Notes: generated by a model from the sequence alone, not told the origin. A DNA stretch of 64,000 nucleotides from Parachlamydiales bacterium (GCA_003153295.1 PLXY01000007.1:1-64000), one strand, 5' to 3'; positions 10,101-19,774 are shown, numbered from the stretch's first letter. Translations and numbers: made by a program.

Positions 10101-11469
10101 TTGCAGAGGTGAAAAGGAACTGCGAGAGGAGATTATAGAACTCGATAGCCCGTTCATTTTTTTGATCTCCTTCACAAAGCGCTAGGCCCATGGAAACGCG
10201 CATCCAGAAGATCTGCGGTGTTTCTAAACGTCTTTCTTCATGATGGATAAAGTATCTGTCGTAGAGAGTTTGAAGGCCGAGGTAGGAGAAAAGGTCGTCC
10301 CGTTTTAAGTCCATCGCTTTGCCGAGTTTATCTAGATCAAATTCTAAAAGCGAAGGGCTGAGTCGTTGAACAGAAATCCCAAACTTGATGTACTTTTTAA
10401 AATAGTTGCGGTGAGAGTTTTCTAAAGAAGTATCGGAAGCGCTGGTTTCCATCGATTCCCGATAAAGCGTGTCGCATAACAGTCTGGCTGCGACTTTAGA
10501 ATAGGCGGGTTCCATTTCGATCTTGGTACGGGCTGCCATGATGGCCGCTTGATCGACTTCTTGTTCCTTGATCCCTTCATAGAAATTAAGGATAAGCGTC
10601 TCTAAAAGATCATCGACGGAGACTTCTTTTAAGTTCCGGCAGGCCAGTTTAATCCGATTCTTAAGGAACGATTCTTTGATGACACGTGTGGTGCCATCTG
10701 CTGTAATAACAGTAAATTCTCGTTTTCCCTCTTCCAGATTTTTTTCTTCAGGCCGGGTCGTATGTTCTTCGACGGAGGCTCGATAGAGGATGAAGTCTTT
10801 GGCCACTTGATAATAGCCGTCTTTCATCAAGAGGTGTTCGATCTCATCTTGCATGGTAGCCACATGCAGATGTTCTCCAGACTTATGCAAAGCGACCGCT
10901 CGATCGACAACTTTTTGGGTCAGGTCATTGACAGATTCAATAATAGAGGCAGGAGTTTGGCCTTCGACTTGCCCTGCTCGTCTAAACGATTCTTCGATAG
11001 AAGAGGCAATTTTCATCGGATTAAAGCGCACCAAAGTGCCGTCTTTGCGGTGGACTTTGAGATTTTGTGGAGAGTCTTCCCTTAAATGAGTGTGTTGTTC
11101 CCGGTAGATAATATAGTCTCTTGCAACATCATGATGTCCCATATTCATCAGTGTGACTTCAGCGATATCTTGGATTCCTTCTACCGTCAAACTGGCTCCT
11201 TTAGAAGCGTGGGTAAAAAGAATTTCGATCACTTGGTCTGTGACTTTTTCAACTTCAGCTTGATCGAGTTCGGCTAGCTGCGTATCAAAGGAGATATGTC
11301 GTGTATCGTGGAACGCTAAATCGATGGCGCGGTGGATCCGTTCACGGCGGAAAGGAACGATGCTTCCATTTCTTTTCACAACGGTGAAGCGGTCGATGCT
11401 AGGCATGCCATTTTTCTCCTTCAGAGAATCCAAGTTTTGTTTTGCGGGAGCAGTAGAAGACTTTGTCAT
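7144..11469 (-). CDS. nrdA: ribonucleoside-diphosphate reductase alpha subunit precursor with intein and three ATP-cone domains
   Basis: 1441 aa; three ATP-cone-like repeats ([13 protein letters not shown]..., [13 protein letters not shown]..., [13 protein letters not shown]...); RNR core ([41 protein letters not shown]); C-terminal CESCQ. Confidence 0.96.
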   Translation of the reverse strand: MTKSSTAPAKQNLDSLKEKNGMPSIDRFTVVKRNGSIVPFRRERIHRAIDLAFHDTRHISFDTQLAELDQAEVEKVTDQVIEILFTHASKGASLTVEGIQDIAEVTLMNMGHHDVARDYIIYREQHTHLREDSPQNLKVHRKDGTLVRFNPMKIASSIEESFRRAGQVEGQTPASIIESVNDLTQKVVDRAVALHKSGEHLHVATMQDEIEHLLMKDGYYQVAKDFILYRASVEEHTTRPEEKNLEEGKREFTVITADGTTRVIKESFLKNRIKLACRNLKEVSVDDLLETLILNFYEGIKEQEVDQAAIMAARTKIEMEPAYSKVAARLLCDTLYRESMETSASDTSLENSHRNYFKKYIKFGISVQRLSPSLLEFDLDKLGKAMDLKRDDLFSYLGLQTLYDRYFIHHEERRLETPQIFWMRVSMGLALCEGDQKNERAIEFYNLLSQFLFTSATPTLFNSGTMHSQLSSCYLSTVMDDLSHIFKVVADDAQLSKWAGGIGNDWTNVRATGSVIKGTNGRSQGIIPFLKVANDTAVAVNQCFAPDTLIYTAAGIRPISEIKVGDLVLGTSGKYREVTETFAYNQHDAMVAVTPKHSLYPLAVTAGHPFYAIRNVPEEQSISRTLGGLKKGRFKAEWIEAGKLQRNDYIAQVIPQEVVPVAEFTEEDARLYGILLGDGHMTKNGSQWGVSANPSSDTHLQFVRDYLKARGIHTWENERNENYMQIHWAAGRGAVRDATTGRIVGSSGPTLPFEHADLYDDQGRKHISPRLSHLPRSQTLAMIQGLIETDGNVSRDKEITFSNTSQPLIEGLRYQLLRMGIPTAGKFRKRKNGHKGRRCDGSEIHFKKETSNYDVRIPAVPEIAERLSCQPVTKKNWFIHNQYLFTRIKKQEKIATVPFVYDLKVDIDESYMTTAALAHNGGKRKGAMCAYLETWHLDIEDFIELRKNTGDERRRTHDMNTANWIPDLFMKRVAENGHWTLFSPSDASDLHDLYGAAFEKRYMEYEKMAETGKLKLHKRFEAVELWRKMLSMLFETGHPWITFKDPSNIRSPQDHVGVVHSSNLCTEILLNTSIEETAVCNLGSINMELHCTPDGIDEKKLAYTIRTAVRMLDNVIDINFYPIPEAKTSNAIHRPIGLGMMGFQDALYIQNISYASHEAVEFADKSMEMISYYAILASTELAKERGTYSSYKGSKWDRGLLPIDTLDLLAKERGGYLEVDRQTRMDWDTVRAAIKKHGMRNSNTMAIAPTATISNITGITQSIEPMYKHLFVKSNLSGEFTIPNLYLAEKLKKLGLWDKEMLDDLKYFDGSIAEIDRIPEDVKRVYLTAFEIDPEWIIECASRRQKWLDMGQSLNLYLAEPNGKKLHQMYMLGWIRGLKTNYYLRCVAATQVEKSTTDINKRGLQPRWMKSKSASSNIKVDREEPAPKACKIGDETCESCQ
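8710..9843 (-). mobile_element. intein with LAGLIDADG homing endonuclease inside NrdA
   Basis: 378 aa insert from [10 protein letters not shown] (block A) to [21 protein letters not shown] (blocks F/G); block [19 protein letters not shown] motifs [11 protein letters not shown] and [12 protein letters not shown]. Removal restores VNQ-GGKRKG. Confidence 0.93.
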
Positions 11470-11500
11470 GACATCTCTCTTTTTTTATTTTTTATCTATT

Positions 11501-11661
11501 GAGGTAGTTGTAACTTGCTTTGGAGTCAAATCCGCTCTTTTGATCTTGAATTGGCATTTTTTCAACTTGACATACACAGTAGTGTAGGCGAGTTGAGAAA
11601 ATGCCAATTCAAGATCAAAATCATCGAATTTGGCTTCCAAAGCAAGTTATGCAACTACCTC
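11501..11661. repeat. long imperfect inverted repeat (hairpin / MITE-like)
   Basis: Left arm gaggtagttgtaacttgctttggagtcaaa...tttgatcttgaattggcattttttcaact pairs with right arm agttgagaaaatgccaattcaagatcaaaa...ttggcttccaaagcaagttatgcaactacctc; arms about 65-70 bp, loop about 22 bp. Confidence 0.9.
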
Positions 11662-11959
11662 TTCAAAAACTTATTAGCCAGCCTGCCGGTGTCCTACCCC
11701 GTTTAGAACGTAGTTAGGTGTGTCAGCGCTGACCTTTTGGCATCTAAAAATCACAGGCTTTTGATCTTAGAGGCCTTTCAAAGGTTGCTCCGCCCTCTAC
11801 TATGGATAGTAGTCGGGGGTATCTAAACACACCATATATAGTAGTGAAAGAACTAAAGTCTACAAAAAAGAAACACAAATTTCAAGCTCAAGAATCTAAA
11901 TAACTTGGGAAAAATTCAGAACTTGATTTGATGTGTCTGGAGGAGTAGAATTTCACGAT

Positions 11960-11996
11960 TTTTTTAGTAAAGAGAGTCGAAAAGGGGAAACAAAAA
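11960..11996 (-). repeat. degenerate copy of the 3'-flank repeat also found at 15149..15185
   Basis: ttttttagtaaagagagtcgaaaaggggaaacaaaaa matches 15149..15185 at about 33 of 37 positions. Confidence 0.75.
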
Positions 11997-12043
11997 CAGA
12001 CAGGAGGTGAGGAAGAAACATTTATCGAGATATGGAGGAGTGA

Positions 12044-13066
12044 TTATAATCCTTGCCTGGCAACGTTTTCCTCTTCTGAAGATCTTTTTCTCTTAACCTC
12101 TGGCTTTTTGTGTTCCACAAAATAAACTTGTAAGGCTTCATTTTTTATTACGTGAATATTAACGTCATGGAGGGAATTTCCAGACAGATAAACTTGGCAG
12201 CCTTGATGGAGGACTTCAACACGTGGAAAAAGGGTCAACCGATTATTTTCCAGATCTAAATAATCAAGCCTAGGAGCAGGATATAATGTGATAGAAGTCA
12301 ATCGATTATTACTAAGATACAAGGCTCTCAATTGATAGAGTCTTTCAATGTTGACCTCAAAATTTGTGAGCTGATTATGCGGAGCTCTTAATATTTCAAG
12401 GTTACTCAGATATTGGATGGACCTTGGGAGAGCCTCGAGCTGATTTTGTTCCACATTTAGTACGCGAAGATGATGAAGTCTTCCAATAGCCTCAGGAAGT
12501 GTTTTTAAGTAGTTATACCCGAGATGAAGCTCTCGTAAACGATCTAATTCAAATAGCTCTTGGGGAAGTTCCTTCAAAACGTTATTTTGCAAATTTAGAC
12601 AAACTATAGATCTCAACCGGCCAATCGAGCGAGGGACAAGGGGAAGAGGAGGATCGAAATTAGAAATATCCAAGGCATTATTTTCAGCATGTTTTTGCTC
12701 TTCGTAGTGTTCCCTAATATTAGCGCTGACTAAGTCATCGATTGTGTCACCTAATGCAAAAAAATGTTGAGTGTCTAAGCTATCTAACCGATAGCGCCTA
12801 TTAATACTTCTTAGCTCTAGATCTCCTTCTGGAATATCGGTAAGTTGAGTTCTAAGATTACCGAGAATCCGATGGAGGCGATTTGAATAATCAGGATCTC
12901 TGTCGGATCGGGACATGCATACACTGAGAGCCGATCCCTCGACCGCGCACCTTGATAATTCATGATAGACAGTTGCGGAGTTGGTTCGATCCTGCTCTAT
13001 CTGGATCGCCTCTAAAGTTCTAATATCCGAGTTTTGAGTTATTGTGGGGAACGATAATCCTGACAT
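12044..13066 (-). CDS. leucine-rich repeat protein (putative effector)
   Basis: Tandem LRRs (LRELHLGYNYLKTLPEAIGRLHHLRVLNVEQNQLEALPRSIQYLSNLEIL...), basic tail VKRKRSSEEE. Confidence 0.88.
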   Translation of the reverse strand: MSGLSFPTITQNSDIRTLEAIQIEQDRTNSATVYHELSRCAVEGSALSVCMSRSDRDPDYSNRLHRILGNLRTQLTDIPEGDLELRSINRRYRLDSLDTQHFFALGDTIDDLVSANIREHYEEQKHAENNALDISNFDPPLPLVPRSIGRLRSIVCLNLQNNVLKELPQELFELDRLRELHLGYNYLKTLPEAIGRLHHLRVLNVEQNQLEALPRSIQYLSNLEILRAPHNQLTNFEVNIERLYQLRALYLSNNRLTSITLYPAPRLDYLDLENNRLTLFPRVEVLHQGCQVYLSGNSLHDVNIHVIKNEALQVYFVEHKKPEVKRKRSSEEENVARQGL

Positions 13067-13460
13067 AATTGCAATTTGCTTTTGTTTTGCTATTAATAGT
13101 TTAAGGGGATCATAAATTTATTGCAATTTTTGATTTCTCGATATAAATAGATGAAACATGTTCTTTCGAAAAATGTTTAAATTCTTTTTTACTCACTTCT
13201 GCTAGTATTGTTTTATTATTAATTAACTTAATTTATTATAATAATAAATTTATTTGTTTTATTCTGAGAGCTATTGTAATACCTACATCGGTTTAGGCTA
13301 TTGTGCAAGGGAGTTGAAAGATGCGCCAGACATTCACAGCACTGCTTCTAAAATTTTAAAGAATGAGAAGAAAACCATATCCTCTTGATAAAGCCCAATT
13401 TTTATTCAATTCCTTTAATGGTTAGTTCTTTTTAAAGAAAAAAGGCATATAATTTTCTCT

Positions 13461-15011
13461 ATGAATCTTCCAAAAATAGAATTTTTAACAGATCGCGTTG
13501 TCTATGCAAATAATTATTTTAAAGCCTTTTCATGGCGCGGAAGAACGATTTCGGTTTTAGGTGCTACTACATGCCTATTATTTATCTATTGGTTATTCAC
13601 CCGCAAGAAAGAGCCAACCTGCAGCTCTTCTCTGGACCATCAAGCTCTTAATGGAAATCATCGAGTAGTTGATGCTCCTCCCCCTGCGGCGCCTCAAGAT
13701 CTTCCGAAGACTATCCTTCCAGATGCTCCTGCTGCTAAGCCAGCTCCAGTTTCTGCTTCACCTGCTGCAGCTAAAGAACCTGAGCATACTATCTCTCCAT
13801 CAGGTGCTCCTAAGCCAGTTGCGGTTTCTGTTCCAATTCCTGATGCGCCTCAAGATCTTCCGAAGACTATCCCTCCAGATGCTCCTGCTGCTAAGTTAGC
13901 TCCAGCTTCTCCTTCACCTGTTACAGCTAAAGAACCTCCGCATATCTCTCCGCCAGATGCTCCTAAGCCAGCTGCGGTTTCTCTTCCAATTTCTGTTACG
14001 CCTAAAGATCCAGATAAGGCGAATTCATCGGAGCCTGATTTTTTGAATGATCTTTTCATGGAGTTTAAAGTGGTGATCGCGGACCTAGCAGATAAATGCC
14101 CCAAGTGGAATGAAGATATACAAACTGATCTACAGAAAACACGCTTCATCGGTGCATTGCGCAGGTCTGTTAATGAGGTTAATAAGGCAACTGAAAACTT
14201 AGTTAAGAAATTAGAAAAAGATGAGCGCTTAAAAGGATATCCTATCGAGGGTTGGCAGGAATGTTTAAAAAACTGCAAAACTCTTATGGAAAACCTTAAA
14301 GGCATTAATGCTGATGGAAAAACGCTGCATCAGGACTTTCAAACTCTTTTAGAGGGTCTTCAGATTCTTGATCAAAAGCGGCAAGAGGTTCTAAAGGCAG
14401 CTCTAATGAGAAAATTAGAAGAACTTCCTCATTATGAGTTTCCCAATATCGAAGTTTATTTGTCATATCTCGATCTAGTTCCCTATGAAGATTCTGAACG
14501 TTTAGGAATACAAAGAAGAGATCTCTATGCCGTAGGGGTTGTAACAATGGAAGATATTAAAGTTCTCCAATTGCTGGATTGTCAACTTCTTATTGAAAAT
14601 CTTCGGCAGCTTTGTTGCTGCTTGCAATTTAAGTTCCAGGCAGAGGAAGACTCCTCTGAGCTCTCTAGAAGATTTAAAGAGAAAATCTTGGGATTTATTG
14701 AAAAAGTTTGCATGCCTAAAACGGGGTATGCCGAAGAGGAAAATTTGATGAAGAACATGCGCAATACTCTCATAGAAATAACTGGTGAGCCTCTTACAGA
14801 AAGGACTATTGGAAAATTTTTTAGCGATCTAGACATCCTTGAGCAGGAAGATAAAAAAAGACAAATGGTGTGGTTCAAAGCCTATGTTAGTCAAATCGAT
14901 AATATTCGAGCTTGGAAAGACAAAATTTATCCAAAGGGTAGTTACAGTTTATCCCAATTTTGCGAAAAAAATAAGGATTGCGATCCTTACAGCATAGGGA
15001 TGAGCCAATAG
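13461..15011 (+). CDS. TM-anchored protein with Pro/Ala-rich tandem repeats; paralogue of 3972..5279
   Basis: N-terminal hydrophobic segment; about 52-aa repeats (APQDLPKTI.PDAPAAK.AP...); C-terminal region aligns with the 3972 ORF. Confidence 0.8.
   Translation: MNLPKIEFLTDRVVYANNYFKAFSWRGRTISVLGATTCLLFIYWLFTRKKEPTCSSSLDHQALNGNHRVVDAPPPAAPQDLPKTILPDAPAAKPAPVSASPAAAKEPEHTISPSGAPKPVAVSVPIPDAPQDLPKTIPPDAPAAKLAPASPSPVTAKEPPHISPPDAPKPAAVSLPISVTPKDPDKANSSEPDFLNDLFMEFKVVIADLADKCPKWNEDIQTDLQKTRFIGALRRSVNEVNKATENLVKKLEKDERLKGYPIEGWQECLKNCKTLMENLKGINADGKTLHQDFQTLLEGLQILDQKRQEVLKAALMRKLEELPHYEFPNIEVYLSYLDLVPYEDSERLGIQRRDLYAVGVVTMEDIKVLQLLDCQLLIENLRQLCCCLQFKFQAEEDSSELSRRFKEKILGFIEKVCMPKTGYAEEENLMKNMRNTLIEITGEPLTERTIGKFFSDLDILEQEDKKRQMVWFKAYVSQIDNIRAWKDKIYPKGSYSLSQFCEKNKDCDPYSIGMSQ
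13690..14020 (+). repeat. in-frame tandem repeat, period about 156 bp, two clear copies plus a degenerate third
   Basis: gcctcaagatcttccgaagactatcc recurs 156 bp apart (about 13691 and 13847); third copy gcctaaagatccagataag at about 14000. Confidence 0.85.
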
Positions 15012-15148
15012 GAAAAAAGATCTTAATGCTAGAGCCCTAATGTAGACAGTATGTTGATTGGATGTGGATATCGTGAGCACCATTGAGCTTTAGCCACTAA
15101 TTTGAAATTTGTTTTCACTCAAACATTCTTTTTCGAGCTCCTGTCCTA

Positions 15149-15185
15149 TTTTTTAGTTAAGAAAGTCGGAAAGGGGAAATAAAAA
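15149..15185 (-). repeat. second copy of the 3'-flank repeat
   Basis: ttttttagttaagaaagtcggaaaggggaaataaaaa. Confidence 0.75.
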
Positions 15186-15206
15186 AGGAGAGGTTGCCCT
15201 CTCCTA
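15180..15206 (-). terminator. rho-independent terminator of the 21.4-15.2 kb minus-strand gene cluster
   Basis: Minus strand: taggagagggcaacctctccttttttatttcc hairpin plus T-run. Confidence 0.8.
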
Positions 15207-15248
15207 GGAACAGCCGTAGAGGAGTGACCCTCTGGGAGGCTAAATCAA

Positions 15249-16112
15249 TTATCCTTGACGCGCTTGCAAAGAGCCCATCAACTGATAAGCTGCACTGCGA
15301 GTTTGGTCGAGGTTGCTGATTTGTGAACCAATCAGTCCAGCTTCAGTATTTAAAACACTTGAAAGACTAGCTTCAAGATCCTTGATTTTTGATTGTTGAC
15401 CTTGATCAACTTGAGCATTATAAGAGGCCATTTTACCTGCGCTAGTTCCTACTCCATTGAATAATGTTCCAAATGTATTCGCATTTTGGAGGAAGAGGTC
15501 GCCTCTGCCGCGGATTTCTTTTTCTTGGGCAGCTGTATTATCACTAGCTGTTTGAGCTTGTTTGGTTTGCTCTTTCGCAATTTGACCACTTAGCGCTTCT
15601 TTAGCTTGGGTAGCCTCTGCATCACTTGCAGCGGATGTAGTTCCAAAAACGGTTGCACTTTCTTCTGGAGGGCTAGAAGAGATGGCAGGCTCCGTTGATT
15701 TGGCTAAGATAGTAGCCGAAGGTATTTCCTGAGCAGGATCAGCGGGAGCTGTTGCTGGCGCAGGAGTTTTACCCGGGACTTGTTCTCCCAAGACATTCAA
15801 TTCTGTTGGAGGCTGCGTTTTGGTGGCTTGAGAATTAAGTATAGATCCTGCTATTAAGCCTCCGCCTGTCATAGCAATACCAGTGATAGAGCCTGCAAAT
15901 TCTCCTATAGCCTGATCTTGTGAGGCATTAGCTTGGTCCATAATACTTGCTTGATCAGCGTTAGCTTGGGTAACGCTAGCTTCTAGGGAAGAGTTTATTG
16001 TGCTTGCATCTAGTTCAAAGAATGATGCTTGCATCGTACCCACGTTGACAAGGGTATTATTATTTGCGGTCACTGCAACTGAGGCAGCTGAAATTCCCAT
16101 TTCGATTGTCAT
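15249..16112 (-). CDS. putative T3SS translocator/secreted protein (CopD/SctB-like position)
   Basis: 287 aa, helical, Ala/Ser/Gln-rich, with one hydrophobic Gly-rich segment (GEFAGSITGIAMTGGGLIAGSIL); directly downstream of a CopB-like ORF. Confidence 0.45.
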   Translation of the reverse strand: MTIEMGISAASVAVTANNNTLVNVGTMQASFFELDASTINSSLEASVTQANADQASIMDQANASQDQAIGEFAGSITGIAMTGGGLIAGSILNSQATKTQPPTELNVLGEQVPGKTPAPATAPADPAQEIPSATILAKSTEPAISSSPPEESATVFGTTSAASDAEATQAKEALSGQIAKEQTKQAQTASDNTAAQEKEIRGRGDLFLQNANTFGTLFNGVGTSAGKMASYNAQVDQGQQSKIKDLEASLSSVLNTEAGLIGSQISNLDQTRSAAYQLMGSLQARQG

Positions 16113-16150
16113 AATTCTGTTCTCCTTATTATTTATTTATTAAATTATAT

Positions 16151-17464
16151 TTATGCTAAACCTTGCGCAGCCGCTTGCCATCCTGCTCCAAAATTAATAG
16201 AGAAAATGGGTTGATAAGCATCCATCATCGATTTCATTACTTCTTGCGTCACCTGCGTTAAGCTGTTAAATACTTGCGTCATCCCTTGGCCTATATCCAT
16301 GGCTGCTTGAAGAGGCGCTTCTTCTTTCTGAATATCTGCAGCTACATAGGCAGTCCATGAATTGCCTGAGGTTGCAATATTTTGAACTGCTCCACCTACA
16401 CCTTGGACAGCAAATAGTCCTGTTTTTAGGTTAGGAAGTATTTGTGTTAGTTTATTCAAAAAAGCTGGGTTATCTGTCAGCCCTTTGAAGGAAGCTACAG
16501 CGACCGCTAATGTCAGCACAACGCTAGTGACCGTTTCGATCCACTCTTTTGTTGTACTATTACCGGGAATATACCCGATCAATGTTTGAACAAGCTCTCC
16601 GATGACGTTTGTTGAAGTCAACGCAGTCACACCCACTGTCCGTGTCGCATATCCATTAAAGCTGCTTTTAAAAGCAGATCCAAAACTGGGTTGATCTACA
16701 GTTCCGGCTGATTCAGAGGCTGTGGCCCCGGTTGCAGCTTCTCCTGTATCTGTGGCTACGGTTTCTAAGGCTTCTTCAGCGGCTTTTGTAGCGGTTTGAG
16801 CAGCAGTTTCCATGGCCTCTGTGACGGCTTTAGTAAGTCCTGAAGCAGCACATCCTGCTTCGGCACCAGCCGTTGCAACAGTTAAAATTGCAATGAAAAC
16901 AACTTGGACAATGATATTGCCCCAAGTACTGCTTCCCATCGCTTGGCCTAATTTATCGCCAACAAAGGATAATCCTTTATTAAGAACTCCGCTGGCAGTC
17001 AATCCAATGACGGCAGCTAAGATAATAAATCCTGCAGGAGTCTCACAGAGAAGGGCGCCGACAACAGCGGCAACGGCTACACCGACCCACTTGACGACGT
17101 CTCCAAAAACACTCCAGAAATGAGCCTTTTTTTGCTCTTCTTGATATTCAGCGAGCTTTTGCAGGTAGGCTTGGGTATTTTTATCCGTTTCTTCAGCCTG
17201 AGCGCTTGAAACGGCGGCCTGGTCTGATTGGCTTTGGTTATACCCTTTGCTAATAACCCCCATATCCAAGGCAATGGCCATCAACATTTGATAGGTGATT
17301 GCCATGGCTTGTTGAGAAGAAGTCGTTCCTGAGTTAGACTCTCCACCTTTTTTTACCGGTGTAGACTGAATTGTTCCAGTATCCTTAGATGCTGGGCTTC
17401 CAAAACTAACGATGTTGGAAGACAAGATATAGTCATGATGCTTTGTTTCCATTAATGGTGCCAT
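16151..17464 (-). CDS. putative T3SS translocator (CopB/SctE-like) with hydrophobic hairpins
   Basis: 437 aa; long hydrophobic pairs WVGVAVAAVVGALLCETPAGFIILAAVIGL and IIVQVVFIAILTVATAGAEAG typical of SctE/YopB-type pore proteins. Confidence 0.5.
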   Translation of the reverse strand: MAPLMETKHHDYILSSNIVSFGSPASKDTGTIQSTPVKKGGESNSGTTSSQQAMAITYQMLMAIALDMGVISKGYNQSQSDQAAVSSAQAEETDKNTQAYLQKLAEYQEEQKKAHFWSVFGDVVKWVGVAVAAVVGALLCETPAGFIILAAVIGLTASGVLNKGLSFVGDKLGQAMGSSTWGNIIVQVVFIAILTVATAGAEAGCAASGLTKAVTEAMETAAQTATKAAEEALETVATDTGEAATGATASESAGTVDQPSFGSAFKSSFNGYATRTVGVTALTSTNVIGELVQTLIGYIPGNSTTKEWIETVTSVVLTLAVAVASFKGLTDNPAFLNKLTQILPNLKTGLFAVQGVGGAVQNIATSGNSWTAYVAADIQKEEAPLQAAMDIGQGMTQVFNSLTQVTQEVMKSMMDAYQPIFSINFGAGWQAAAQGLA

Positions 17465-17467
17465 AAT

Positions 17468-17941
17468 TTACCCCTTTACCCATGAACTGATTAAACTTGA
17501 TAACGTATCGACAATTCCTCTTCCGCTACTGAGGGTTTGCCACAGAAGCTGCTGGTTGCTGGGGAACTGCCCAATGATTTGCTGATACATTTGCGTTTGG
17601 CTGGTTCTGGTTGTATTACGAGAACTTAACTGCTGGTTCGCATCTGTATATTCTTGTGTTATAGTAGTTGCATTAGTGGGATTATCATGTTCTAACTGAT
17701 AGATGAAGTTGTTCTGATTAGTATCGCCTTTAATGTCCGGCGCATTCCATTCGCTTTCGCAATTGGTCGTATCTTGCGCTTGAATATTGGTAATACCTTC
17801 CAATAACGTAGCGTCATTCGCCTCGACCTTATTTTCCGAGTCATAGTAGGTCACGAAGGCTCCTTGTCCGGAAAGGAAGTTCGTAGACATACTCACAATA
17901 GTCCCGTTAGAAGGATGATCGTTAGTTAATTTATCTGTCAT
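17468..17941 (-). CDS. small hydrophilic secreted-type protein of the same cluster
   Basis: 157 aa, Asn/Gln/Thr-rich, preceded by AATAATAAGGAG leader. Confidence 0.6.
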   Translation of the reverse strand: MTDKLTNDHPSNGTIVSMSTNFLSGQGAFVTYYDSENKVEANDATLLEGITNIQAQDTTNCESEWNAPDIKGDTNQNNFIYQLEHDNPTNATTITQEYTDANQQLSSRNTTRTSQTQMYQQIIGQFPSNQQLLWQTLSSGRGIVDTLSSLISSWVKG

Positions 17942-17968
17942 ATAAGTGCTCCTTATTATTTATTATTA

Positions 17969-19774
17969 TTAGCTATTTGCTGATGCCATCGCTGTTGTCA
18001 TTGTTTGCTCCTGAGTAATAGGAGCCTGTAAGAACTGTGCAAAAGCTGACATCTCTGTTTGGTATGAAGAAGAGTCAGTTGAGTACTCTTGCTGTGTCGG
18101 CTGAGCCACAGAGTTAAAGTACGTCTGCAACGAAGTCAACGTGTTGGCATTGTTACTTGAAACGGGGTTCGCATAATCTGCCTGCGCTGCAACTAACGAT
18201 GATGCAATGTCTTGATAATCGCCTAAACCTTGCAACTGGCCATAAGTAAAGCCCGATGTCAGGGTAGGATTATCTATAGGGGAGATCGTCATCGTTCCAC
18301 CGGAAAGATACGCTTCTCCACTGCTGCAGGGAGTTGAAGTCGGCGAAGAAGTCAGCCCACTAAGACTTGAAGAAGTCAAAATATTTGTCCCGTTCCATTC
18401 CATGTAGGTCGGACTTGTCGCTCCTGTGGGCGTATATTCAATCACCACGTTCTCAGGAAGGGTATACATTCCTGGCCCGACACTCCAAGGAGTGAAGGGT
18501 ATGGCAATCTGTCCGCCAGTGGAATTGGTATACTGTCCGTTCGCAGAGGTAGTTGTTGAAGTCGGATTAGACATGGTTGAACTTGAAGAAGTCAAAATAT
18601 CTGTCCCGTTCCATTCCAAGTATTCAGCTGCGCCACCTGTAGGAGTAAACTGGACTATGTCCCCTTGCGTTAACTGGTAACTTCCAGTCGGGCTCAGAGT
18701 TGGAGTTGGAGATGAAGGAGGGAAAGCCATTGTATTTCCGTTAAAGATGTCAGAGACGTCATTGAGATCGGACGTCAAAGAAGACAAGCTAGGGTTGAGT
18801 TCGATTAAAGATTTCAAATTATTGAAATCCAAATAGAACTTTTGCATATTGGCCGCAGTCGGGTTTTTCATCATGTTTTGCATATCTGCGACGTCATTGT
18901 TAGCGTCCGATAGCGTATTCAAGTTGTTAGAGAGACCATTCATCTGTTGGCCTTGATCGCCCATGCGGTCTTCGACTTCAGCAAGCAGCAGCATCAGCCG
19001 CTCCCAAGGATTTGATGTCGATGCAAAGATCTGTGCGATTTCAGAGGAATACAAGCTGTTAATATATTGCGTTGTATTAGAACCCATCATTAAAGTTCCG
19101 ATCGGGAACGCGAGGGTGTTGGCATAGTTGCTAAAACTATAGTTAGCAAACGGCTGACCTGTTTGCGGGTTGATCCAGCCTTGAGTCGTTTTACCTGTGA
19201 CAGGGTCGGTATAAGTAATATAGTTTTGTGTGATCCAATTGTTAATAGGACTGTCGTTGTTAACGGACATGGACATTGCAGCTTGGTACATGGTACTAAA
19301 AGTCGAACCAAAGTTTGTCATGCCTTTGAGCTCTGAAGTCAATTGATTAACAAAAGCGTCCGCAGCTGCTTGACCGTTCTGCACAGCATCTCCTTGGACT
19401 GCCATCTGGACGATAAGTCCCATCAGAGTAGAGTTACCGGAACCGCTTAGCTGGTTATTCATAAACGCGGTTAATTCTTGTTGATCTGCTGCAGGCAGTG
19501 AACCCATGTTCTGGCCGATTTCTAAAGTCATCTGAAGCAGGGTAAGACCGCCGTTGTACATATTACTAGGATTGTTTTGAAGCCAAGTAATCAACTGTTC
19601 ATACTGTTGTTCAATTTCTTGAACGATCTGACTTGGAGATTGATTCCAGTTAATTTGATAACTGGGAGATGTACCATTTGGATCCCATGGCATTGGCAAA
19701 GTATTAGAACCACCTGGGGCAGTTCCTGGAGGAGGCGTAGTAACGGGATTGTTATTAACTGTGATGCCTGACAT
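17969..19774 (-). CDS. large low-complexity Asn/Thr/Ser-rich putative secreted protein with internal duplication
   Basis: 601 aa; internal repeats FTPTGGAAEYLEWNGTDILTSSSS / YTPTGATSPTYMEWNGTNILTSSS. Confidence 0.65.
   Translation of the reverse strand: MSGITVNNNPVTTPPPGTAPGGSNTLPMPWDPNGTSPSYQINWNQSPSQIVQEIEQQYEQLITWLQNNPSNMYNGGLTLLQMTLEIGQNMGSLPAADQQELTAFMNNQLSGSGNSTLMGLIVQMAVQGDAVQNGQAAADAFVNQLTSELKGMTNFGSTFSTMYQAAMSMSVNNDSPINNWITQNYITYTDPVTGKTTQGWINPQTGQPFANYSFSNYANTLAFPIGTLMMGSNTTQYINSLYSSEIAQIFASTSNPWERLMLLLAEVEDRMGDQGQQMNGLSNNLNTLSDANNDVADMQNMMKNPTAANMQKFYLDFNNLKSLIELNPSLSSLTSDLNDVSDIFNGNTMAFPPSSPTPTLSPTGSYQLTQGDIVQFTPTGGAAEYLEWNGTDILTSSSSTMSNPTSTTTSANGQYTNSTGGQIAIPFTPWSVGPGMYTLPENVVIEYTPTGATSPTYMEWNGTNILTSSSLSGLTSSPTSTPCSSGEAYLSGGTMTISPIDNPTLTSGFTYGQLQGLGDYQDIASSLVAAQADYANPVSSNNANTLTSLQTYFNSVAQPTQQEYSTDSSSYQTEMSAFAQFLQAPITQEQTMTTAMASANS

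Noticed and set aside
7335-11277. Numerous ORFs of 62-169 aa overlapping nrdA in other frames
   Set aside because: Overlap the conserved NrdA coding region; no recognisable domains.
11324-11706. ORFs 11324..11587 and 11515..11706 over the hairpin region
   Set aside because: The first is mostly antisense to nrdA and the second runs through the inverted repeat; no coding evidence.
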